From contig JAIFLC010000065.1 of assembly GCA_020049295.1 (NCBI GenBank), positions 1 to 34,041 on the forward strand: DNA of 34,041 nt. The letters are read 5' to 3'. The notes under the pieces were generated by a model. That model ran no database searches. It saw only the letters and a list, made by a program, of their open reading frames with translations, and was not told the origin of the DNA. Position 1 is the stretch's first letter; every line of letters starts with the position of its first letter. This DNA is from Bacteroidota bacterium. Lineage in GTDB: Bacteria > Bacteroidota > Bacteroidia > Bacteroidales > UBA12077. Made by a program: the position numbers and the translations under genes. This document shows, piece after piece, positions 9,002-16,600 of the stretch.

Positions 9002-9985
9002 TTAATCTTTCTTAAACGGTGGAGTTCCATTTTTGCGACCATTCATTTTCATTATTTTACGTTCTTCAGCCCTGTCTTGCTTTTGCTGTTCTTCAAGTTT
9101 CTTCTGTTTTTCGCGTTCTCTGATAACCGGAATAAGCTCTAAACCTGAATATTTCATTTTCTCTTCTTCTTCAGGCACAGATAAATAAACTTCATCACCC
9201 TCCTGTAATCCTTGTTCGATAATAATATGATTTTCATTCGACATACCGGGAACAATAATTTGTTTCCTATTTGAATTAGTATAAACAAAACTCAAGCTAT
9301 CGTTATTATGTATTGCCTCAAGAGGCAAATAAATAACATCTTTAAATACATCGGTAATAATCTGGTTGCTTGTTGTCATGGATGGTCGAAGGATACTATC
9401 GGTTTGATCGACATTAACTAATACTTCGAAAACTTTTGCATCGGTATTTGGCAACTGTTCTCCAATATTTGCTACTTCCAACACTTTACCGGTATATTTC
9501 TTTTCAGGAAAAGCATCGATACCTATTCGAACCTGCTGCCCAACTTTAACTTTACTAATATCTATTTCATTAACAAAGGTTTTTGATGACATACTTGATA
9601 AATCGGGCAAAGTAGCAATTGACATATCCCAAGGATTAATCGTTGAGCCTACTTTACGTTTTTGTCCATCCCATTCCTTTTTATAAATTACCATTCCGGA
9701 TGCTGGAGCATAAATGCGGAATTTACCTATTACTTTCTCTAGTTCGGTTACTTTTCGTCTGGCTTTTTCGAGATTAATTACGGCTTCACGCATATCGGCT
9801 CTTGATTGCTGTTGCTTTAGAGAGTAGTTTTTTTCAGCTTGATCATAGGCTCTTTCGGATTTGTCGAGCTCTATTTTAGCCTGACGAATTGTGGCAGGTG
9901 GTTCAAACTTACTCTGATCCAAAACAATCTGTTTTTCTTCCATTGCGAACTTAAGATTAACCAACTGATCTCGTAATTCGCGCAA
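9002..9985 (-). CDS. HlyD/MacA-like periplasmic adaptor, C-terminal fragment (frameshifted)
   Basis: This 327-aa frame carries the alpha-helical hairpin (about 1-95, rich in Gln/Lys/Glu), the second half of the lipoyl-like domain (FRIYAPASGMVIYKKEW), beta-barrel and membrane-proximal domains, and a charged Lys/Glu/Gln tail ending near FKKD. Adaptors of this family join an inner membrane permease to TolC. The frame has no signal peptide and opens in the middle of the hairpin; the nominal start is a TTG. It overlaps the preceding frame by 29 bp in another phase, and the two together make one normal adaptor. The shift lies near 9980-9995. If it is real and uncorrected, this half would not be exported. 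Confidence 0.75.
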   Translation of the reverse strand: MRELRDQLVNLKFAMEEKQIVLDQSKFEPPATIRQAKIELDKSERAYDQAEKNYSLKQQQSRADMREAVINLEKARRKVTELEKVIGKFRIYAPASGMVIYKKEWDGQKRKVGSTINPWDMSIATLPDLSSMSSKTFVNEIDISKVKVGQQVRIGIDAFPEKKYTGKVLEVANIGEQLPNTDAKVFEVLVNVDQTDSILRPSMTTSNQIITDVFKDVIYLPLEAIHNNDSLSFVYTNSNRKQIIVPGMSNENHIIIEQGLQEGDEVYLSVPEEEEKMKYSGLELIPVIREREKQKKLEEQQKQDRAEERKIMKMNGRKNGTPPFKKD

Positions 9986-10307
9986 CTGCGCTTATCGAAA
10001 CTTCTGATCGATCAAGATCTCCCACGTATTGACCTGAATCAACGAGTGTACCTTCAGGTACTAGATCCTGAATTTTAATTTCCCTTATTCGTAAATCACG
10101 GCTATTACCAAGTTCTGCCGGACCTGTAATATCTATTGAGCTTTTAGCTTGTAATTCGCCAGTTACAGTAACTAAAATTTCAAATTCTCCTTTTTGGGCT
10201 TTTACCGATAATTGATTGTTTAATTTTTCTTTCCCTGATGTGATAATAACAATTGCGATAATTATTACTACAACAACTGCTATTATTAAATAATGTTTTC
10301 GTTTCAT
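9957..10307 (-). CDS. HlyD/MacA-like periplasmic adaptor, N-terminal fragment (frameshifted)
   Basis: A 116-aa frame with an N-terminal membrane anchor (about 5-24) and the first half of the lipoyl-like domain, with FEILVTVTGELQAKSSIDITGP and VPEGTLVDSGQYVGDLDRSEVS. After DLDRSEVS the translation loses family character (ISAVARITRSVG) and stops. Deleting one base near the GCGCAGTTGCGC stretch joins it to the next frame (LRELRDQLVNL), restoring a protein of about 435 aa. It starts 11 bp after the glmM stop, so it is probably read from the glmM promoter. It may be a true pseudogene, an assembly or sequencing error, or recoding; no classical slippery heptamer is visible. Confidence 0.75.
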   Translation of the reverse strand: MKRKHYLIIAVVVVIIIAIVIITSGKEKLNNQLSVKAQKGEFEILVTVTGELQAKSSIDITGPAELGNSRDLRIREIKIQDLVPEGTLVDSGQYVGDLDRSEVSISAVARITRSVG

Positions 10308-10318
10308 TTGAGCATTTT

Positions 10319-11704
10319 TTAAACCATTGATTTTATTTCTGATATAATTTTATTTGCCAGTTCTATTGAGCTTTTCTCATCACCGCTCTCAGCATATATT
10401 CTGATAATTGGCTCTGTATTTGATTTTCGCAGATGTACCCATCCATTATCGAAATCAATCTTAACACCATCAATATCATTTACCTGATAATTGCTAAACT
10501 TTTTCTTAATAGACTCCAAAATTTGGTCAACGTTTATTTGAGGTGTCAATTCGATTTTATTTTTTGAGATAAAATATTCAGGATATTGAGCTCTGAGCTC
10601 AGAGCATTTTTTTCCGGACTTTGCAAGATGGGTTAAAAATAACGCGATACCTACCAACGCATCGCGGCCATAATGTAAATCAGGATAAATAACTCCTCCA
10701 TTTCCTTCGCCACCAATAACCGCATTATTTTTTTTCATACTTTCAACCACATTTACTTCGCCAACAGCTGCTGTAAAGTATTTTCCGCCATATTTTTGGG
10801 TTATATCTCTTAATGCTCTTGTTGATGACAAGTTAGAAACGGTATTTCCAATCTTATATTGTAAAATATAATCGGCTACAGCAACTAATGTATATTCCTC
10901 GCCAAACATCGTTCCATCTTCATTAATAATTGCAAGTCGATCAACATCAGGATCAACAACGAAACCCAGATGCGCTTTATTAGTTTTAACTACTCTTGAT
11001 ATTTCAGTTAAATGTTCGGGTAAAGGCTCAGGATTATGTGGAAAAATGCCATTGGGTTCGCAATACAATTCAATAATTTCTTGCACACCCAATGCTCTCA
11101 ATAATTCCGGGATAGCTAATCCTCCTACAGAATTTACAGCATCAACAGCAACTTTAAATTGAGATAATTTAATTGCATCCACATCAACCAATGAAAGATC
11201 AAGTATTTGCTGAATATGAATATCGGTATAATTATTTTTAAATTCTACTTTGCCCAACTGATCAACATCTGCATATATAAATTTTTCTTTCTCAGCAATT
11301 TCAAGTATCTGGGCACCATCAGATGCCGATAAAAACTCTCCTTTTTGGTTTAACAATTTTAAAGCATTCCACTGCTTTGGGTTATGACTGGCGGTTAATA
11401 TTATTCCACCCTGAGCTTTTTCTGATGTAACCGCTATTTCAGTTGTAGGAGTAGTTGCCAGACCAATATCTATAACATCAATACCCATTCCCATGAGTGT
11501 TCCAATGACAACATGATTAACCATTTCGCCCGAGATGCGGGCATCACGTCCAACAATCACCTTAACTTTCTTTTCATTTGTATTATTGATGATCCATTGA
11601 GCATATGCTGATACGAACTTTACCGTATCCAGAGGGCTTAATCCATCGCCTGATTTTCCACCAATTGTTCCGCGAATACCGGATATTGATTTTATTAGTG
11701 TCAT
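10319..11704 (-). CDS. glmM: Phosphoglucosamine mutase (GlmM-type phosphohexomutase)
   Basis: A 461-aa enzyme of the alpha-D-phosphohexomutase superfamily, converting glucosamine-6-phosphate to glucosamine-1-phosphate for UDP-GlcNAc and hence peptidoglycan and LPS. The phosphoserine loop TASHNP is at 104-109 (Ser106), the metal loop DPDVDR at 251-256, the sugar-binding loop GEGNGG at 332-337 and the phosphate-binding RKSNTEP at 426-432. GEGNGG differs from the GEQSGH of proteobacterial GlmM; together with the N-terminal SISGIRGTIGG it matches the form I associate with Bacteroidota and archaea-like enzymes. Phosphomannomutase activity cannot be excluded. It lies upstream of the MacB-type efflux genes with an 11-bp gap. 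Confidence 0.88.
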   Translation of the reverse strand: MTLIKSISGIRGTIGGKSGDGLSPLDTVKFVSAYAQWIINNTNEKKVKVIVGRDARISGEMVNHVVIGTLMGMGIDVIDIGLATTPTTEIAVTSEKAQGGIILTASHNPKQWNALKLLNQKGEFLSASDGAQILEIAEKEKFIYADVDQLGKVEFKNNYTDIHIQQILDLSLVDVDAIKLSQFKVAVDAVNSVGGLAIPELLRALGVQEIIELYCEPNGIFPHNPEPLPEHLTEISRVVKTNKAHLGFVVDPDVDRLAIINEDGTMFGEEYTLVAVADYILQYKIGNTVSNLSSTRALRDITQKYGGKYFTAAVGEVNVVESMKKNNAVIGGEGNGGVIYPDLHYGRDALVGIALFLTHLAKSGKKCSELRAQYPEYFISKNKIELTPQINVDQILESIKKKFSNYQVNDIDGVKIDFDNGWVHLRKSNTEPIIRIYAESGDEKSSIELANKIISEIKSMV

Positions 11705-11742
11705 AGTTATTAGATTTTATCAGTAGAATTTAAAAAATCGAA

Positions 11743-11774
11743 TAAAGATAATTATTTCGAACCAATGGAAACAA
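11743..11774 (-). promoter_or_regulatory. Candidate promoter of glmM
   Basis: The minus strand reads TATCTTTA (11743-11750), one base off the TAnnTTTG -7 box, with TTG at 11772-11774 after a 21-bp spacer, within the usual Bacteroidota spacing. The -7 box lies 39 bp upstream of the glmM ATG. Confidence 0.4.
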
Positions 11775-11822
11775 TTTTTAAGAAATTTTAACTCGAAATG
11801 ATTAAACAAAATCAACCTTAGT

Positions 11823-11928
11823 AGCCCTACGAGGGTTTTTATCATTATTAACTCTACGAGGCTATCGCCTTTTTAATCCTACGAGGGTTTTAAACCCTCG
11901 TAGGGCTGTGTAAAAACCCTTGTAGAGC
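11823..11928. repeat. Cluster of AGCCCTACGAGGGTTT palindromic units
   Basis: The glmM/pseudouridine synthase divergent spacer holds several copies of one 16-base unit. AGCCCTACGAGGGTTT (11823-11838) has an exact inverted copy, AAACCCTCGTAGGGCT, at 11892-11907. Another copy in direct orientation around 11878-11890 abuts that inverted copy and makes a hairpin with 13-nt arms. A third inverted copy with two mismatches lies at 11913-11928, and a weaker direct copy around 11850-11861. This looks like a REP-type palindromic element. Confidence 0.75.
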
Positions 11929-11949
11929 TGTTAACTCAAAATAAAGTAT

Positions 11950-11957
11950 TACCTTTG
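11950..11957 (+). promoter_or_regulatory. -7 promoter box for the pseudouridine synthase gene
   Basis: TACCTTTG followed by CA matches the Bacteroidota -7 consensus TAnnTTTG exactly and lies 28 bp before the ATG at 11986. The -33 region falls in the palindromic repeat cluster and shows no clear TTTG. Confidence 0.6.
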
Positions 11958-11985
11958 CATCAGGTATTTAAAAGGGACAAGAACC

Positions 11986-12828
11986 ATGAAAAAAGAATTT
12001 CCAAAAAGAGAAAAAAGAGATTACAAATCTGATGAAAGATCAGAAAAGCCTGCAAAAAAGTTTAGTAAACCTTTAAAGTACAAAGAAAAAGAGATTTTAA
12101 AAGACGAGAATGAACCAATTCGACTAAATAAATATATTGCCAATTCAGGAGTTTGCTCACGCCGCGAAGCTGATGAATTAATTGAAGCTGGTTTTATTAC
12201 TGTTAACGACAAAGTAGTTACTGAATTAGGAGCTAAAGTAACAGTAAAAGACAAAATAAAGTACAAAGGAAAACTCCTTAGCAATGAGAAAAAGGTATAC
12301 ATTTTACTGAATAAACCGAAAGATTTTGTTACCACTGTTCGTGATCGACATGCTGAAAAAACAGTGTTGGATTTAGTGAGAAATGCTTGTGATGAACGAG
12401 TTTACCCAGTTGGTCGTCTGGATAAAAACACAACGGGTGTACTTCTTCTGACAAATGATGGCGAGTTAACCAAAATGCTCACACATCCCAGCTATATTAA
12501 AAAGAAAATTTATCATGTTCATCTCGACAAACCTGTAACCAAAGCAGATATGATAAGCATTGTTGAAGGCATTCAGGTTGATGATGACTTTGTTACAGCT
12601 GATGCCATAAGTTATGTTGAAGAAAACGATAAAACTCAAGTTGGAATTGAGATCCATACAGGGCAAAACAGAATTGTTCGACGTATTTTTGAATTGTTAG
12701 GTTATAAAATTGAAAAACTCGACCGTGTTTATTTTGCAGGATTAACCAAGAAAAATCTGCAACGCGGAAGATGGCGCATGCTTACTCCTCAAGAAATTGC
12801 TATGCTTAAGATGAAATCATTTAAATAA
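11986..12828 (+). CDS. rRNA pseudouridine synthase, RsuA/RluB/E/F family
   Basis: A 280-aa enzyme isomerising a uridine in ribosomal RNA. After a Lys/Arg/Glu-rich, probably disordered extension of about 40 residues comes an S4 RNA-binding domain (about 45-100, IRLNKYIANSGVCSRREADELI). The catalytic domain follows, with motif GRLDKNTTGVLLLTNDG, where Asp146 is the predicted nucleophile, and the later TGQNRIVRRIFELLGY. The combination fits the RluB/RsuA group; the target position is not determinable here. It is the only complete plus-strand gene in the window. Its last 8 bases overlap the 3' end of the convergent permease gene. Confidence 0.93.
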   Translation: MKKEFPKREKRDYKSDERSEKPAKKFSKPLKYKEKEILKDENEPIRLNKYIANSGVCSRREADELIEAGFITVNDKVVTELGAKVTVKDKIKYKGKLLSNEKKVYILLNKPKDFVTTVRDRHAEKTVLDLVRNACDERVYPVGRLDKNTTGVLLLTNDGELTKMLTHPSYIKKKIYHVHLDKPVTKADMISIVEGIQVDDDFVTADAISYVEENDKTQVGIEIHTGQNRIVRRIFELLGYKIEKLDRVYFAGLTKKNLQRGRWRMLTPQEIAMLKMKSFK

Positions 12829-13528
12829 ACTTCTCTCTGCGCTGTAAGTTAATTAATGCCCATAACATTGATATAATAGAACCAATCACTAGCATTAATC
12901 TGTTTTGTCCTTGTACATTTTTCCAAATTGTCATACTTATTTCGCTTGGAACATCAAAGGGATTTAAAAAGACATTCCATTTGCTATATTGCAGCGGTTC
13001 GTGCAGAATCCAAAATATAAGTCCAATAATGATTACAATAACAGCAGCACCACTTGCATTTCTAACCAGAGTAGAAAACAGAAACGATAAACAGGACAAA
13101 AAAAGCAATGGATACATGAGTTGATAAACCATTTTTAAAACCGGTATTCGCAAAATTGCAAAAACAGTAAATCCAGACATTAACATTAGAATGACGAATA
13201 ACAGAACCATACTAATTATAAATCTTACCAAATAAACTTTATAACGATAATTTGGAACACCGAATATGATTTCAAGCATTCGGGCATCTTTGTCGTTTTG
13301 AATATTAAAAATTACTGGATAAAATATAATTAATATCCCAGGAAATATTAATGTATTGTAGATATCGCTTTCGGTAGCAACTGAATTCGAAAAAAGCATA
13401 ATACCAATAATCATTAGAAAGAATGCCATTGCTGCAATCAGAAAATAAATAAATTTATTGGCAAATACGATCTTCAGATTGTATTTTACAATATCCCTAA
13501 CTAGTTTTATATTTTGTATTATGTTCAT
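12821..13528 (-). CDS. ABC-2-type transporter permease, likely partner of the RND-fused ATPase
   Basis: A 235-aa integral membrane protein with about six hydrophobic segments, including IYFLIAAMAFFLMIIGIMLF, TLIFPGILIIFYPVIF, LVRFIISMVLLFVILMLM, LMYPLLFLSCLSFLF, GAAVIVIIIGLIFWIL and a final LMLVIGSIISMLWALI. This is the ABC-2 permease pattern without a nucleotide-binding domain. The ORF-track start at 13543 is a TTG inside a spacer repeat; the ATG at 13528 (MNIIQNIKLVRD) is preferred. It is the last gene of the efflux cluster and directly follows the gene whose C-terminus is an ABC ATPase, so that domain is the most likely energiser (inference). Its stop overlaps the convergent gene's end by 8 bp. 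Confidence 0.82.
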   Translation of the reverse strand: MNIIQNIKLVRDIVKYNLKIVFANKFIYFLIAAMAFFLMIIGIMLFSNSVATESDIYNTLIFPGILIIFYPVIFNIQNDKDARMLEIIFGVPNYRYKVYLVRFIISMVLLFVILMLMSGFTVFAILRIPVLKMVYQLMYPLLFLSCLSFLFSTLVRNASGAAVIVIIIGLIFWILHEPLQYSKWNVFLNPFDVPSEISMTIWKNVQGQNRLMLVIGSIISMLWALINLQRREKFI

Positions 13529-13534
13529 GTTTTT

Positions 13535-13660
13535 TAGTATCAAGTAGTGAGTATAGAGTATTGATTATAAAGATATTACTACTTTAATCTCATTTTTCAT
13601 ATCATATATCTCATATTTCAAGTCTCATGTCTAAAATCTAATATCTAATGTCTCAATTTA
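13535..13660. repeat. Degenerate spacer repeat (AGTATCAAG / TCTAATATCTAATGTCT words)
   Basis: The 136-bp spacer between the fusion gene and the last permease gene starts with AGTATCAAGTAGTGAGTATA, the reverse complement of the CTTGATACT word seen at 6004 and 21495. It continues with runs such as ATATCATATATCTCATATTT and CTAATATCTAATGTCTCAA. No hairpin terminator and no credible ORF is present. Confidence 0.6.
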
Positions 13661-13664
13661 ATAA

Positions 13665-16600
13665 TTAGTTATCACTATTCAGTAAATACAAATAGGCGTC
13701 TTCCAGATTAGCTTTCACCGATTTAGAATCAGCAGTTGGAGCATTATCTGCCAAACAACGGCAGCGGATATTTTCACCCTCTTTCATATGATGAATAATC
13801 ACATAATTATCTTTCATTTTTTCGAAATCTTCTGCAGGTATGTTGAGCGACCAAACTTTTTGTTCGGCAATTTTAGCCATACTTATGGGAGCTCCCATAT
13901 AGCGTATATCTCCTTTTTTCATCACAGCAACCATATTACAAGAACTAGCAACATCTTCGATAATATGTGTTGAGAATATTACAATACGATCGCGGCTTAA
14001 CTCAACCAATAGATTTCTAAAGCGAATACGCTCTCTTGGATCGAGTCCGGCAGTTGGTTCATCTACTACAAGAATCTTTGGAAGATGAAGTAAGATCTGA
14101 GCAATTCCTATTCGTTGTTTCATACCGCCAGAGAATGATCCAATTTTTTCATCTTTATGTTCTGACATGTGAACAGCTCCCAACACATACTCAACACGTT
14201 TTGTTCTTTCTTCTTGATTAACTATTTTCTTTAAAATCCCCATGTAATGTAAGAAATCCCAAGCCGTCATATTTTCGTACATTCCAAATTCCTGAGGCAG
14301 ATAACCAATAAGTCCTTGTAGCTCTTCCCGTTTTTCACTTACATCGATTCCGTTGATCGTAATTTGTCCATAACTTTGCTCAAGTATTCCACAAATAATT
14401 TTCATCAGAGTAGATTTGCCTGCACCATTTGGCCCAAGTAACCCAAACATTCCATTTTCAATATCAATAGATACACCTTTGAGTGCTTTAAATGGAATTT
14501 TCTTTTTGCCAATTACAGGTATAACAAGCACAAACCTATAGAATGCTTGTCGTATTCCTTTAAACTTACCAGTTATACGATTCACATTTACTTGTTTTTT
14601 GTACAAATTGTCGGATGTTACTTTAATCAACATTAACAAATACCATATTACCCCCATTGGGATTACTAAGCCTAATAACTTGTATTTAGAATAAAACAAG
14701 AAAAGAGTAAACGCAGGAAAAGCCCAGAAAAATAGCTGAGTAATAAATAAAATCAAGCTGCTTATCCATTTGTTTTTATTTGCTGATTTTAGATTATATG
14801 CATATTTTTTTATCGGTTCAAGAACAAGTAGAGTGAGCAGATATAAGAAAATGGGTAAAATAAAATACCACAACCCATTCTCAAGATGGAAATAAATAAA
14901 AAACACGATAAATCCAATCAGAGGAAGCTGCCAAACAACTTGATCAAAATCTTTTATAGATTTATATTCGTTTTGTACACCTAATCTTTTTCTCCTGTTT
15001 ATACCAGATTTCCATTCACGCATAAAACGACTGTCCCAATCATAGATCTTAACCAAATTTCTGATCTTGATATGTAACGCTTCGTCTTTTTCGATAAGTG
15101 TTTCGTTTGCTTTTCTAAGACTATTTTGAATAAAATAAATAACTGCAGGAACTAAAATCATTAAAACAATAAAATCAATAATCTGCCACACTCTGCGGTC
15201 TACTTCGGTGAAAATAAAATATGATCCAACCAGCCAAATTGAATATTGAATGATTTTAATACCCGATTTTTGTCCACGCATCCAGTTTAATGATGATTGA
15301 AATCCCGAATTCATTGTTGGAATAAAAACCAATGTAAGCAAGGTACTTATGGTTAATCCACCAATAATTGTAACAGCAAAAGGAACTCCGATAAGTGCCA
15401 CATATTCTGATTTTCCAAGTGCCAGTGGAACCAAAGCAATAATAGTTGTAATAGCTGTGATTAATATTGGACGTACACGTGCAAGTCCTGCCATCATTAA
15501 AGCACGAGACTCATTGTATCCTTGCCGACGCAGAATCCTAGAATAATCAATTAAAATAATACCATTATTTACAACAATACCAAGCAAGATCAGGAATCCT
15601 GTCATTACATTGGTATTCATGATTGAAGTTCCGGTAAGAATTAACAGTATCAGTGAACCTATCGCTGCCAATGGGATTGAAAACATCATAACAATTGGTA
15701 CCGTGAATGACTCAAATACCGACGCTAGAATCATATAAATAAGGATGAAAGCCATGAGTAATAAAAATGCAAATTCACCTAGGTCTTCTTCTTCGTGAAC
15801 CACTTCCAGTGCAATGCCTGACGGAAGAGTCATGCCTTCAACCAGCTCATCAATTTCGAGCCGGGCTGCTTCAAGCAGATCCTTCTCATCCTGAACTTCA
15901 TTAATATATGAATAAACCAACTCTAATTGTTTTTCCTGGTTAGTACGTCTTATAGTAGATAAACCTTCGGTAAAATTAAATTTACTGATATTCTGCAATT
16001 CAAATTGAGAACCTTGTCCGCTGCGAACAGCCAACCCCTTTAGATCTTTTACATTTCGTTCTTTCTGATCCTCATATCCAATGGTTCGAATTAAAATATC
16101 ATATTCTTCAGTCCCCTCCTTGAATTTTACACCACTTGAAAACTCGTGCTGAAATGAATTTAATTCTGAAAGTACTGAAGTAACCGGGATATCATACAAA
16201 GCCATTAATTGCTTATCGAAATTAAGCATTAGCTCTGGTCTTTTTTCAGGAACCCGAATATCAACTTTTTCAATTGAAGTAAGCTGACTTAAATAATATT
16301 TCACATCATTTGCCTGATTCAGCATTTTATCAAAATCCTGTCCTTTGATAATTACTTTTTCGCGCTGAGCACCAATTCCCAGCATTCGGGCAAATCCATC
16401 GTCATCTTCGAAACCACCACCGCCAAAACGGCGTCCGGTAGCAGGTGGATCCCAACTAAATTCTGCAGGACTTACATCTTCGAGTCGTTCAAGAATTTCC
16501 TGTTTTATTTTTGGGATAGAGTAATTTCGGATATCCTTGAAATCATCAACTAGTGATATAGTTAATATAGCTTCTTCCTCATAAATCTGACTTACAATGT

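Noticed and set aside
12021-12335. Minus-strand ORF of 104 aa opposite the pseudouridine synthase
   Set aside because: Antisense shadow of the S4/catalytic region; composition is not protein-like and no start signal is visible.
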